Of a DNA stretch of 64,000 nt, positions 9,166 through 17,305 are shown one piece after another. This stretch comes from Thiohalomonas denitrificans (GTDB lineage Bacteria; Pseudomonadota; Gammaproteobacteria; Thiohalomonadales; Thiohalomonadaceae): assembly GCF_016841685.1 (NCBI RefSeq), contig NZ_JAENYR010000011.1, positions 1-64,000 on the forward strand, in the 5' to 3' direction. Every line of letters begins with the position of its first letter. The first letter of the stretch is position 1. Position numbers and translations under genes: made by a program. The notes under the pieces were generated by a model. The model had not been told where the DNA came from, did no database searches, and saw nothing but the letters and a program-made list of their open reading frames with translations.

Positions 9166-10308
9166 ATGAGCGCTATCCTGCGTTGTTTTAGCCTTCTCTT
9201 TTTGACCTTTGCCGCCACGGCCGTCTCGGCCAATCTTGCGTTCGTACCATCGCCGCCTGCCGTAAAGGCGGAGGGATTCGTGCTGCAGGATTTCCATAGC
9301 GGCCGTATTCTCGCTTCGGTCAACGAAAAAGAACGAATGGAACCGGCCAGCCTGACCAAGATGATGACCGCCTATGTGGTCTTTCAGGAGGTAGCCTCCG
9401 GCGACATCAAACTCGACGACCAAGTCCGGATCAGTGAAAAAGCCTGGCGCACCCAGGGCTCGCGGATGTTTGTCGAGGTCGACACCAAGGTCGGGCTGGA
9501 GCACCTGCTCAAGGGGGTGATCATCCAGTCCGGCAACGATGCCAGTGTGGCCCTGGCGGAGTACATCGCCGGCAGCGAAGAGGCATTCGCCGCACTGATG
9601 AATGACTATGCACGCAAGGTCGGTTTAACCGATACCCACTTCGTCAACAGTACCGGCCTGCCCCATCCCGAGCATTACACCACGCCGGGGGATATGGCTC
9701 GGCTCGCTGCTGCCGTCATCCGCGACTTCCCGCAGTTTTACGAGTGGTATTCCATCAAGGAATACACCTACAACAATATTACCCAGCATAACCGCAACAA
9801 GCTGCTGTGGCGGGACGAGTTCGTCGACGGCGTGAAAACAGGCCATACCGACTCCGCCGGCTACTGCCTGGTCTCCTCGGCCAAACGAGAGGATATGCGA
9901 TTGGTCGCCGTGGTGATGGGGACATCCAGTGAAAATGCCCGTGCACAGGAGAGTCAGAAACTGCTCAACTATGGTTTCCGGTTTTTCGAAACCCACCACC
10001 TTTACGAAAGCGACGAAGCACTCAAGGAGATACGGATCTGGAAGGGAATGTCGGAAACCCTGCCACTGGGTCTGAATAGGGAGATGTACGTAACGATACC
10101 GCGGGGGCAGTACAAACAACTCGATGCGTCACTCAGCGTGGACACTAATATCATCGCCCCGGCACTCAAGGGTCAGGAGTTCGGGACCGTGACCGTGCAA
10201 CTGGGAGAGGAAATACTGGCGGAGCAGCCGCTGGTCGCCCTTGAGGATATCGCAGAGGGCGGACTCTGGCAGCGCCTGCTGGATGACGTCATGCTGTGGT
10301 TCCACTAA
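9166..10308 (+). CDS. dacA: D-alanyl-D-alanine carboxypeptidase (PBP5/6 type)
   Basis: This periplasmic DD-carboxypeptidase removes the terminal D-Ala of peptidoglycan pentapeptides. The 380 aa product has a cleavable signal peptide (ending about AVSA, residue 22). The class C PBP active site is intact: Ser62-Leu-Thr-Lys65, Ser122-Gly-Asn124, and Lys224-Thr-Gly226 in VKTGHTDSAGYC. It keeps the C-terminal beta-domain and ends in WQRLLDDVMLWFH, an amphipathic membrane-anchoring helix typical of PBP5. It is separated from rlpA by 155 bp and followed by dat, the common dacA-dat-ybeD-lipB-lipA order. Confidence 0.96.
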   Translation: MSAILRCFSLLFLTFAATAVSANLAFVPSPPAVKAEGFVLQDFHSGRILASVNEKERMEPASLTKMMTAYVVFQEVASGDIKLDDQVRISEKAWRTQGSRMFVEVDTKVGLEHLLKGVIIQSGNDASVALAEYIAGSEEAFAALMNDYARKVGLTDTHFVNSTGLPHPEHYTTPGDMARLAAAVIRDFPQFYEWYSIKEYTYNNITQHNRNKLLWRDEFVDGVKTGHTDSAGYCLVSSAKREDMRLVAVVMGTSSENARAQESQKLLNYGFRFFETHHLYESDEALKEIRIWKGMSETLPLGLNREMYVTIPRGQYKQLDASLSVDTNIIAPALKGQEFGTVTVQLGEEILAEQPLVALEDIAEGGLWQRLLDDVMLWFH

Positions 10309-10371
10309 GGAATTCAGTGCAAGAGCATTGGCCCCGCGAACACAGAGCGTATCTTTCCGGACAAAATAACA

Positions 10372-11232
10372 ATGACCGATACGGTTTTTCTGAATGGTGA
10401 TTTCCTGCCTGCGGACGAGGCCTGTATCTCGGTCCTCGACCGCGGATTCATGTTTGGTGACGGCGTTTACGAAGTCATCCCGGTCTACGGCGGACGACTT
10501 TTCCGCCTCGAACACCATTTGGACCGGCTTGACCACAGCCTCGATGGTATCCGACTGGAGAATCCGCTCCCGCATTCCCGCTGGCAGAGCGTGCTCGAGG
10601 AATTGGTAAGGTATAACGGCGGCGGCGATCAGTCCCTGTATCTTCAGGTCACCCGTGGTCCGGCCCGTCGCGACCATGCCTTCCCCCGCAATGTAAACCC
10701 GACGGTGTTCGCCATGAGCTCCCCGCTGGCTGCTCCTTCCCCCGAACTGCACAAAGGTATCAGTGCCGTCACGCTGGAAGACATCCGCTGGAAACTGTGT
10801 AACATCAAGGCCATCGCGCTGCTGCCGAACATCCTGCTGCGCCAACAGGCGCTGGACCAGGGCTCCGCCGAGGCGATTATGACCCGTGACGGCGAGGTCA
10901 CCGAGGGCGCAGCCGCCAACATCTTTATGGTCCGCAACGGCACGGTCATCACACCGCCGAAGAGCAACCTGCTGCTGCCAGGCATCACCCGCGATCTGGT
11001 GGTGGAACTCTGTGCCCACCACGGGCTACCCTGCGAAGAGCGCCCCATCGAAGCAGCGGAACTCCGTGACGCCGATGAACTCTGGGTTACCAGCTCCACC
11101 AAGGAAGTGGTGCCGGTCACCCGACTGGACGGCGTACCGGTAGGCAACGGACGCCCGGGCCCGGTCTGGGAACGGATGGTGGAGCTCTACCAGGCCTACA
11201 AGGAGGCCTTTCGCCGGGGCGAGGTGGAATAG
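10372..11232 (+). CDS. dat: D-amino acid aminotransferase (class IV PLP enzyme)
   Basis: This PLP enzyme of fold-type IV most likely interconverts D-alanine and 2-oxoglutarate with D-glutamate and pyruvate, supplying D-amino acids for the wall. The 286 aa protein shows the family landmarks ISVLDRGFMFGDGVYEVIPV, the PLP-lysine Lys146 in WKLCNIKAIALLPN, the EGAAANIFMV loop and LLPGITRDLVVEL. Branched-chain aminotransferase and ADC lyase share the fold. The neighbourhood (dacA upstream, ybeD-lipBA downstream) and the LDRGF motif favour a D-alanine transaminase. Confidence 0.9.
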   Translation: MTDTVFLNGDFLPADEACISVLDRGFMFGDGVYEVIPVYGGRLFRLEHHLDRLDHSLDGIRLENPLPHSRWQSVLEELVRYNGGGDQSLYLQVTRGPARRDHAFPRNVNPTVFAMSSPLAAPSPELHKGISAVTLEDIRWKLCNIKAIALLPNILLRQQALDQGSAEAIMTRDGEVTEGAAANIFMVRNGTVITPPKSNLLLPGITRDLVVELCAHHGLPCEERPIEAAELRDADELWVTSSTKEVVPVTRLDGVPVGNGRPGPVWERMVELYQAYKEAFRRGEVE

Positions 11233-11238
11233 ATTTTC

Positions 11239-11312
11239 GGCTTTTACCACCGAGAGCGCAGGGGATTGCACCGAATCAGTAGGCCATCTCTGTGTACTCT
11301 GTGGTTTAAAGG
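11239..11312. repeat. Dispersed ACCACxGAG ... CTCTGTGGT imperfect palindrome
   Basis: The dat-ybeD gap contains TTTTACCACCGAGAGCGCAG and, inverted, TGTGTACTCTGTGGTTTAAA. Related text recurs at 50724-50800 (between cydA and cydB), 54485-54545 (after ku) and 63040-63215. This is a common proteobacterial intergenic repeat type; no gene is seen. Confidence 0.5.
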
Positions 11313-11321
11313 GTTTTGAGA

Positions 11322-11588
11322 ATGAGCGACGAAGATACCCTGCTGGAGTTTCCCTGTGACTTCCCCATCAAGGCGATGGGGCGCGCTAGCGACGATTTCG
11401 AGACCACAGTGGTCGAGATCGTGCGTCGTCACGCCCCGGACCTGAGCGAGACCGCGGTGTCCGTGCGCGAGAGCAGTGGTGCCAAATACCTGGCGGTGAC
11501 CGTCACCGTCCGGGCCACCAGCCGGGAGCAACTGGACAACATCTACCTCGAACTCACCGCCCACGAACAGGTCATGATGGCACTGTAA
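11322..11588 (+). CDS. ybeD: YbeD/DUF493 family regulator-like protein
   Basis: This small protein (88 aa from the ATG at 11322, MSDEDTLLEFPCDFPIKAMG) belongs to the DUF493/YbeD family, which has an ACT-like alpha-beta fold. The conserved pattern FPxxFPIKxMGR...DDFE at the N-terminus and ANIYLEL-like NIYLELTAHEQVMMAL at the C-terminus are present. An in-frame TTG two codons upstream is less likely. Its role is not established; the gene is regularly found between dacA/dat and lipB in gammaproteobacteria, as here. Confidence 0.9.
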   Translation: MSDEDTLLEFPCDFPIKAMGRASDDFETTVVEIVRRHAPDLSETAVSVRESSGAKYLAVTVTVRATSREQLDNIYLELTAHEQVMMAL

Positions 11589-11714
11589 GGCAGGGACGAG
11601 GTTCGAGATGCGAGATTCGAGGAAAAGCGAAGGGCGTACGCCTGCTACCAGGCGACGGATTCATTGCTTCTTTCTGCGCACCGAGTATCCGTTTTGATTT
11701 CCCCCGAGAACCCC

Positions 11715-12362
11715 GTGGCCCCTGTGGTTAAACAGCCCCTTCTCCGCCACCTTGGCCTCCGTGACTACATCCCTGTCTGGGAGGCGATGCGAGCGTTTAC
11801 TGACGAACGAGGATACGATACGCCAGATGAGTTCTGGCTGGTCGAACATCCGCCGGTATTCACACAGGGGCTGAACGCCAAGCCGGAACACCTGCTCGAT
11901 ACGGGTACCATCCCGGTGGTCAAGACTGATCGGGGCGGACAGGTGACCTATCACGGCCCCGGCCAGATTGTCCTCTATCCGCTAATCGATCTGCGGCGAC
12001 TCGGGATCGGTGTCCGCCACTTGGTCACTGCCCTCGAGCAATCGGCTGTAGACCTGCTGGCCGATCTTGAAGTGAGCGCTTACCCCAGACGGGACGCCCC
12101 CGGGGTCTATGTCGAGCTGCCCGGGCGGGGGGAGGCAAAGATCGCCTCGGTGGGTCTTCGGGTGCGCCGCGGGTGCAGTTACCACGGAATTGCCCTCAAT
12201 ATCGCCATGGAAACGACGCCGTTTCAGTGCATCAATCCCTGCGGCTATGCCGGCCTGACCGTGACCCAGCTCAGAGAACTGGGCATCGAGCTGGATGTGG
12301 AAACGGCCGGCGAACAACTCGCCGCGAAACTGGTTCAGAGATTGGTAGTGGATAGTCGGTAG
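11715..12362 (+). CDS. lipB: Octanoyltransferase LipB
   Basis: LipB transfers octanoate from octanoyl-ACP to the lipoyl domains of 2-oxoacid dehydrogenases and GcvH, the first step of lipoate synthesis. Motifs seen are [30 protein letters not shown], the catalytic-lysine segment [20 protein letters not shown], and the acyl-accepting cysteine in [10 protein letters not shown]. The start is uncertain. The frame opens at 11664 (TTG), with further in-frame TTG (11694) and GTG (11715, 11724) codons; comparison with usual LipB N-termini favours 11715 or 11724. It is followed by lipA after a 43 bp gap. Confidence 0.92.
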   Translation: MAPVVKQPLLRHLGLRDYIPVWEAMRAFTDERGYDTPDEFWLVEHPPVFTQGLNAKPEHLLDTGTIPVVKTDRGGQVTYHGPGQIVLYPLIDLRRLGIGVRHLVTALEQSAVDLLADLEVSAYPRRDAPGVYVELPGRGEAKIASVGLRVRRGCSYHGIALNIAMETTPFQCINPCGYAGLTVTQLRELGIELDVETAGEQLAAKLVQRLVVDSR

Positions 12363-12405
12363 TACGATTCGCGTTCAATCCCCGTTGGCTTTATCCTTCT
12401 CTCCC

Positions 12406-13350
12406 ATGAACTCCGATGAAAAACGATCCCTGAGGGGCGAGACCAAGACCGCACGCATCCCCATCAAGGTGGTGCCCGCAGAGCGCCCTCTGCCGAAGCC
12501 CCGCTGGATCCGCGCCAAGGCGCCCACCAGCCCCGAAGTAATGCGCCTCAAGGGCATTCTTCGCGAACAAAGGCTGCATACCGTTTGTGAGGAGGCGGCC
12601 TGCCCGAACCTGGGCGAATGTTTCCAGCACGGGACTGCCACCTTCATGATCATGGGGGATATCTGTACCCGCCGCTGCCCCTTCTGTGATGTAGCCCACG
12701 GACGTCCGAACCCCCTCGATAGCGATGAACCGGCGCACCTGGCTGAAACCGTCAAGGCCATGGGCCTGCGTTTCGTGGTGGTGACATCGGTGGACCGCGA
12801 TGACCTGCGCGACGGCGGCGCCGGGCACTTCGCTGATTGCGTGGCAGCGGTGCGCGAGCAATCACCCGAAACGGCCGTGGAGATCCTGGTGCCCGACTTC
12901 CGGGGTCGCCTGGAGCCTGCCCTGGAAGCGCTCGGCAAGGCACCACCGGACATCTTCAATCACAACCTGGAGACGGTGCCCCGCCTCTACCGCAAGGCCC
13001 GGCCGGGTGCCGATTACCAGTGGTCGCTGGACCTGCTGCAGCGCTTTCGTGAACAGCACCCGCAAGTGCCCACCAAATCGGGGCTGATGCTTGGCCTGGG
13101 TGAGGAGCCCGGGGAGATCCTGGAGGTGCTGAGGGATCTCCGGGAACACGGCTGCGACCACCTGACCCTCGGCCAGTATCTGCAACCGAGCCGCCACCAT
13201 CTGGCGGTGGAGCGCTATGTCCCTCCCGAAGAGTTCCGGGAGGCGGGAGCCCAGGCCAGATCATTGGGGTTCACCCACGTAGCAAGCGGTCCCATGGTCC
13301 GCTCATCCTATCACGCCGAACAGCAGGCCCGCGGCGAACCAGTCGGTTAG
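12406..13350 (+). CDS. lipA: Lipoyl synthase LipA (radical SAM)
   Basis: LipA inserts two sulfurs into protein-bound octanoate using two iron-sulfur clusters. From the ATG at 12406 ([12 protein letters not shown]) it is 314 aa; the frame extends 7 codons upstream to a TTG. The auxiliary-cluster cysteines Cys61, Cys66 and Cys72 ([12 protein letters not shown]) and the radical-SAM CxxxCxxC Cys87, Cys91, Cys94 (CTRRCPFC) are intact. The C-terminus [19 protein letters not shown] carries the conserved RSSYHA serine that ligates the auxiliary cluster. Confidence 0.97.
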   Translation: MNSDEKRSLRGETKTARIPIKVVPAERPLPKPRWIRAKAPTSPEVMRLKGILREQRLHTVCEEAACPNLGECFQHGTATFMIMGDICTRRCPFCDVAHGRPNPLDSDEPAHLAETVKAMGLRFVVVTSVDRDDLRDGGAGHFADCVAAVREQSPETAVEILVPDFRGRLEPALEALGKAPPDIFNHNLETVPRLYRKARPGADYQWSLDLLQRFREQHPQVPTKSGLMLGLGEEPGEILEVLRDLREHGCDHLTLGQYLQPSRHHLAVERYVPPEEFREAGAQARSLGFTHVASGPMVRSSYHAEQQARGEPVG

Positions 13351-13494
13351 TCGCGCGTCGGTAATCTACGGCGCATTCACAATGCGCCACCTCTTCGTTC
13401 CGTCAGAAAGCGGTCGCTCTACTGGAGACTTGCCCTTTATGCGGCAAGCCGCGAGTGGCCCCCGCCCCATTCCAGGTAGTGCAATCCACATTTT

Positions 13495-13509
13495 GCGCCG
13501 CGATGGTGC
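13495..13509 (+). promoter_or_regulatory. Candidate NtrC binding site upstream of nrtA
   Basis: GCGCCGCGATGGTGC fits the NtrC dyad GCACYNNNNTGGTGC with one mismatch (third base). It lies about 80 bp upstream of a good sigma-54 promoter, the usual enhancer distance. No other gene start explains this position. Confidence 0.5.
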
Positions 13510-13587
13510 ATCGACCACGCATCCGCTCACTCCCTCCCGGGTCCCTTTCCGTGGCCCGCCCGCGGTTTCCTCCCTTCCGGCAACGGT

Positions 13588-13603
13588 TGGCATGCCAACT
13601 GCA
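13588..13603 (+). promoter_or_regulatory. Sigma-54 promoter of the nrtABC-nirBD-nasA cluster
   Basis: TGGCATGCCAACTGCA has the -24 GG (13589-13590) and -12 GC (13601-13602) with exactly 10 bp between them, close to the consensus TGGCAC-N5-TTGCA. Transcription would start near 13613, leaving a ~120 nt leader before nrtA. Nitrate-assimilation operons are typically under NtrC/sigma-54 control. Confidence 0.65.
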
Positions 13604-13613
13604 AGATAAAACC

Positions 13614-13703
13614 CGAATGCGGCCCTGCCGACACGGGTCCGCATCCGGGCCCATCTCGGACAACGGCCGTTCCTGTACGGAACAATTCCGTGGGCTGTTT
13701 TTT
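13614..13703 (+). terminator. Leader with hairpin and intrinsic terminator before nrtA (attenuator)
   Basis: Downstream of the predicted start a first hairpin pairs ATGCGG/CCC (from 13617) with GGG/CCGCAT (to ~13643). A second structure pairs AACGGCC (13662-13668) with GGCTGTT (13693-13699) around an inner ACGGAA-CAA-TTCCGT hairpin (13677-13691) and runs into a T6 tract (13698-13703). A terminator located between a promoter and the first gene suggests nitrate- or nitrite-responsive antitermination, as by NasR/NasT-type ANTAR proteins; the specific regulator is not in the window. Confidence 0.55.
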
Positions 13704-13731
13704 ACTCATAACCCGGAATGGCGAGGGAGTG

Positions 13732-15120
13732 ATGCAAAGAGAGAAAAGAAAAACCAGTCGGCGCAACTTTGTGAAGTCGGTGGGTGCCGGGATTGTTACC
13801 GCCGCGACACTGCTCGCGACCCCGACCATCCAGGGAGCCGAACCGGAGAAAGAGGACCTCAGGTTCGGTTTTATCAAGTTGACCGATATGGCCCCGCTGG
13901 CGATTGCCTATGAAAAGGGCTATTTCGAGGATGAAGGGCTATATGTCACGCTGGAGGCGCAGGCCAACTGGAAAGTACTGCTGGATCGGGTGATCGACGG
14001 CCAGCTCGATGGCGCCCACATGCTGGCCGGTCAACCGCTTGGAGCCACCATCGGCTACGGCACGCAGGACCATATCGTCACTGCCTTCTCCATGGACCTC
14101 AACGGCAACGGCATCACCGTATCCGACACGGTCTGGGAGGAGATGAAAAAGCATATTCCTCACGAAAACGGCAAGCCGGTTCACCCCATAAAGGCCGATG
14201 CCCTGAAGCCGGTCATCGATCAATACAGGCAGCGAGGCAAGCCCTTCAACATGGGCATGGTCTTCCCGGTTTCCACCCACAACTACGAACTGCGCTACTG
14301 GCTCGCCGCCGGCGGCATCCACCCCGGCTACTACGCCCCGCACAGGAACGATACCTCCGGTCAGATCCAGGCCGATGCCCTGCTCTCGGTGACACCGCCG
14401 CCGCAGATGCCGGCCACCATGGAAGCAGGCACCATCGATGGCTACTGCGTCGGTGAGCCCTGGAACCAGCAGGCGGTCTTCAAGGGCATCGGTGTACCGG
14501 TAATCACCGATTATGAGATCTGGAAGAACAATCCGGAGAAGGTCTTCGGCGTTTCCAAACAGTGGGCCGACCAATACCCCAACACCCATGTCGCAGTCGT
14601 GAAGGCCCTCATCCGTGCGGCCCAGTGGCTGGACGCCGACCACAATGCCAACCGTCCCGAAGCGGCGAAAATCCTGTCGCGTCCCTACTATGTCGGCGCC
14701 GACGAGGAGGTGATCGCAAACTCCATGACGGGTACTTTCGAGTACGAAAAGGGCGACCAGCGTGCGGTTCCCGATTTCAACGTTTTCTTTCGCTATAACG
14801 CCACCTATCCCTACTACTCCGACGCTGTCTGGTATCTGACGCAGATGCGCCGCTGGGGCCAAATCCCCGAGTCCAAACCGGACAGCTGGTACATGGAGGT
14901 GGCGAAGCGTGTCTACCGCCCGGACATTTACCGGAAAGCGGCCGAAGCCCTGATTGCCGAAGGCAAATTCCGTTCGGAGGATTTCCCCGACTTCGACCAC
15001 GAAGACGGCTTCCGTCCGGCACAGGAAGACTTCATCGACGGACTGACATTCGACGGCGGAAAGCCCAATGCCTACCTGGATCAGTTCCCCATCGGGCTCA
15101 AAGGCGACCAGCGGATATAG
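13732..15120 (+). CDS. nrtA: Nitrate ABC transporter substrate-binding protein
   Basis: This is the periplasmic nitrate/nitrite-binding component of an NrtABC/CmpABC-type importer. From the ATG at 13732 (GGGAG ribosome site 5 nt upstream) it is 462 aa. The N-terminus [12 protein letters not shown] followed by a hydrophobic stretch is a twin-arginine signal. The NrtA-like core shows [54 protein letters not shown] and [16 protein letters not shown]. It lacks a lipobox, so export as a soluble Tat substrate is inferred. It is the first gene of the nitrate-assimilation cluster. Confidence 0.94.
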   Translation: MQREKRKTSRRNFVKSVGAGIVTAATLLATPTIQGAEPEKEDLRFGFIKLTDMAPLAIAYEKGYFEDEGLYVTLEAQANWKVLLDRVIDGQLDGAHMLAGQPLGATIGYGTQDHIVTAFSMDLNGNGITVSDTVWEEMKKHIPHENGKPVHPIKADALKPVIDQYRQRGKPFNMGMVFPVSTHNYELRYWLAAGGIHPGYYAPHRNDTSGQIQADALLSVTPPPQMPATMEAGTIDGYCVGEPWNQQAVFKGIGVPVITDYEIWKNNPEKVFGVSKQWADQYPNTHVAVVKALIRAAQWLDADHNANRPEAAKILSRPYYVGADEEVIANSMTGTFEYEKGDQRAVPDFNVFFRYNATYPYYSDAVWYLTQMRRWGQIPESKPDSWYMEVAKRVYRPDIYRKAAEALIAEGKFRSEDFPDFDHEDGFRPAQEDFIDGLTFDGGKPNAYLDQFPIGLKGDQRI

Positions 15121-15215
15121 CAACCGCTTTCGGACGGTGCCTGGCCGAACGAACGACACAAGAGTCCGGAACCGACCGAAACGTCCATGCAGCGAAAAAG
15201 GAAAGGTGAGCACGT

Positions 15216-16238
15216 ATGGCGACCAATCTCATAAACACGCATCGCACCTTCAGCGTCGGCTGGCTGGATGCCCTGCAGCATCGGCTCCAGGGCGACCGAC
15301 TCACCACGCTTACAGCAACAGTGACAAAAACGCTGCTTGCTCCGGTGTTCGCGATTGCCGTTTTTCTGCTGGTATGGGGCATTGGCGCGGCTCACGTCGA
15401 GACCTCACTGGGGCAGTTGCCGGGACCGACCCAGGTATGGCACAGCGGCCAGCAACTCATCGCGGAATACCAGCAGGAGCGTCAGCGCGAAGCCGCATTC
15501 AATGAACGCCAGCACAAACGCAATGAGGCCAGGCTGGCAAAAGATCCCGACGCCGAGGTGATGCTGCGCCCCTATACCGGTATGCCGACCTTTTTCGATC
15601 AAATCGGCACCAGTCTCGTTACGGTAGCCACCGGCTTCCTGTTGGCTTCATTGATCGCGATCCCCATCGGCATCGTTTGCGGCATGAGCACCATCCTCTA
15701 TCAGGCTCTCAATCCCATCATTCAGGTGTTCAAACCGGTATCGCCACTGGCCTGGCTGCCCCTGGTAACCATCGTGGTCAGTGCCGTGTACGTCAGCGAC
15801 GACCCGATGCTTTCCAAGTCGTTTGTCACCTCGGCAATCACCGTCGCCCTGTGCTGTATCTGGCCCACCATCATCAATACCACCGTCGGTGTTTCCGCCG
15901 TTGACAAGGACCTGGTGAACGTGAGCCGCGTGCTTCGTCTCGGCTGGTTTACCAAGACGATGAAAATCGTCTTGCCCTCGGCGATCCCCATGATGTTTGC
16001 AGGTCTGCGGTTGTCACTGAGCATCGGCTGGATGGTGCTGATTGCCGCCGAAATGCTGGCACAAAATCCGGGGCTCGGAAAATTCGTCTGGGATGAGTTC
16101 CAGAACGGCAGCTCCGATTCGCTGGCGCGCATCATGGTCGCGGTTTTCGTCATCGGCTTCATCGGCTTTCTCCTCGATCGGTTCATGCTGCTGCTTCAGC
16201 GCTGGGCCAGCTGGGACAAAAGCGCGGTGCTGCGATAG
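15216..16238 (+). CDS. nrtB: Nitrate ABC transporter permease
   Basis: This inner-membrane permease of the nitrate importer has 340 aa and six or so membrane segments, for example LLAPVFAIAVFLLVWGIGA, VTVATGFLLASLIAIPIGI and IMVAVFVIGFIGFLLDRFML. The BPD-transporter EAA loop lies near the C-terminal third (AAEMLAQNPGLGKFVWDEF). An insertion rich in charged residues (about residues 85-120) between the first two membrane segments is usual for NrtB-like permeases. It sits 95 bp after nrtA and is separated from the ATPase gene by a palindromic repeat. Confidence 0.93.
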   Translation: MATNLINTHRTFSVGWLDALQHRLQGDRLTTLTATVTKTLLAPVFAIAVFLLVWGIGAAHVETSLGQLPGPTQVWHSGQQLIAEYQQERQREAAFNERQHKRNEARLAKDPDAEVMLRPYTGMPTFFDQIGTSLVTVATGFLLASLIAIPIGIVCGMSTILYQALNPIIQVFKPVSPLAWLPLVTIVVSAVYVSDDPMLSKSFVTSAITVALCCIWPTIINTTVGVSAVDKDLVNVSRVLRLGWFTKTMKIVLPSAIPMMFAGLRLSLSIGWMVLIAAEMLAQNPGLGKFVWDEFQNGSSDSLARIMVAVFVIGFIGFLLDRFMLLLQRWASWDKSAVLR

Positions 16239-16304
16239 ACAGTTGCCCAAAATAGGAGCGTAACTCGCCCAGGTCCGCTCTCGAGACCCGGCACGATACA
16301 GAGC

Positions 16305-16375
16305 CTCCGTCATCCCCGCGAAGGCGGGGATCCATTGTGCCGCTCCTGGATTCCGCCTTCGCGGGAATGACGGAG
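16305..16375. repeat. dRS3-like palindromic repeat pair between nrtB and nrtC
   Basis: The two arms are CTCCGTCATCCCCGCG-type (16305-16334, ending GGGGATCCA) and its inverted partner starting TGGATTCCGCCTTCGCGG (16347-16375). Each arm is itself a palindrome of the ATTCCCGC...GCGGGAAT kind. The flank GAGGGGGGGAGTAGT after the right arm recurs after the copy at 27981-28058, so the mobile unit is longer than the palindrome. Its purine-rich right flank may provide the ribosome site of nrtC. Confidence 0.75.
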
Positions 16376-16392
16376 GGGGGGAGTAGTCACAC

Positions 16393-17256
16393 ATGAGCAA
16401 TAAAAACCAACCAGAGGTCCCCACCATGACCTACCTGCACATCGACCACATCGGCATGACGTTCAAGACCAGCAATGGCCCGCTGAATATCCTTGATAAC
16501 GTCGACCTCAAGGTCAGCAAAGGCGAATTCGTTTCACTCATCGGCCACTCCGGCTGCGGCAAGTCGACAGTACTCAATGTTGTTGCAGGCCTGCTGGAGG
16601 CTACGACCGGCGGTGTACTGCTCGAGAACCGGGAGGTGAACGAACCGGGACCGGATCGGGCGGTAGTGTTTCAGAACCACTCGCTGCTGCCGTGGCTGAC
16701 CGTCTACGAAAACGTCCGTCTGGCCGTCGACCAGGTTTTCGGCAAGGTGCATACCCGGCGTGAACGGAAAAAACGGACTCTGCATTACCTTGAGCTGATG
16801 CATATGGGACATGCATTGGAGCGGCGCCCGGCGGAGATCTCGGGCGGCATGAAACAGCGGGTCGGCATTGCACGCGCCCTGGCGATGGAGCCGAAGGTAC
16901 TGCTGATGGACGAACCCTTTGGTGCGCTTGATTCGCTGACCCGAAGCCATATGCAGGACACCCTGATGGAGATTCAGGCGTACCTGCAAAACACCGTGGT
17001 GATGATCACGCACGACGTGGATGAAGCCGTACTGCTTTCCGACCGCATCGTGATGATGAGCAACGGGCCGTCGGCAACGATTGGGCAAGTCCTCCCGATC
17101 GATTTGGTTCGTCCCCGGCACCGGGTCGAACTCGCCGACGATCCGGCCTACAACCGCTATCGCGGAGCCGTGTTCCAGTTTCTGCATGACCGCCAGGAAA
17201 ACCTGACGATCGCGAAACCGACAAAATCTGCCGTTCTGCGGATGGCAGCCGGTTAG
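16393..17256 (+). CDS. nrtC: Nitrate ABC transporter ATP-binding protein
   Basis: This cytoplasmic ATPase energises nitrate import by NrtAB. The 287 aa product has Walker A GHSGCGKST, Q-loop VVFQNHSLLPWLTV, signature SGGMKQRVGIARAL, Walker B VLLMDEPFGALD and H-loop MITHDVDEA. It lacks the extra solute-binding-like domain of cyanobacterial NrtC, so it corresponds to an NrtD/NasD-type single-domain ATPase. Two starts are plausible: ATG 16393 (GGGAG 9 nt upstream, within the repeat flank) and ATG 16426 (MTYLHIDHIGMTF, GAGG 8 nt upstream), the latter nearer the usual N-terminus. Confidence 0.94.
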   Translation: MSNKNQPEVPTMTYLHIDHIGMTFKTSNGPLNILDNVDLKVSKGEFVSLIGHSGCGKSTVLNVVAGLLEATTGGVLLENREVNEPGPDRAVVFQNHSLLPWLTVYENVRLAVDQVFGKVHTRRERKKRTLHYLELMHMGHALERRPAEISGGMKQRVGIARALAMEPKVLLMDEPFGALDSLTRSHMQDTLMEIQAYLQNTVVMITHDVDEAVLLSDRIVMMSNGPSATIGQVLPIDLVRPRHRVELADDPAYNRYRGAVFQFLHDRQENLTIAKPTKSAVLRMAAG

Positions 17257-17305
17257 CAGGAATCACCGGCTCACAGCGGCCAATGGTGCTTAGGAGAAAA
17301 GGATT

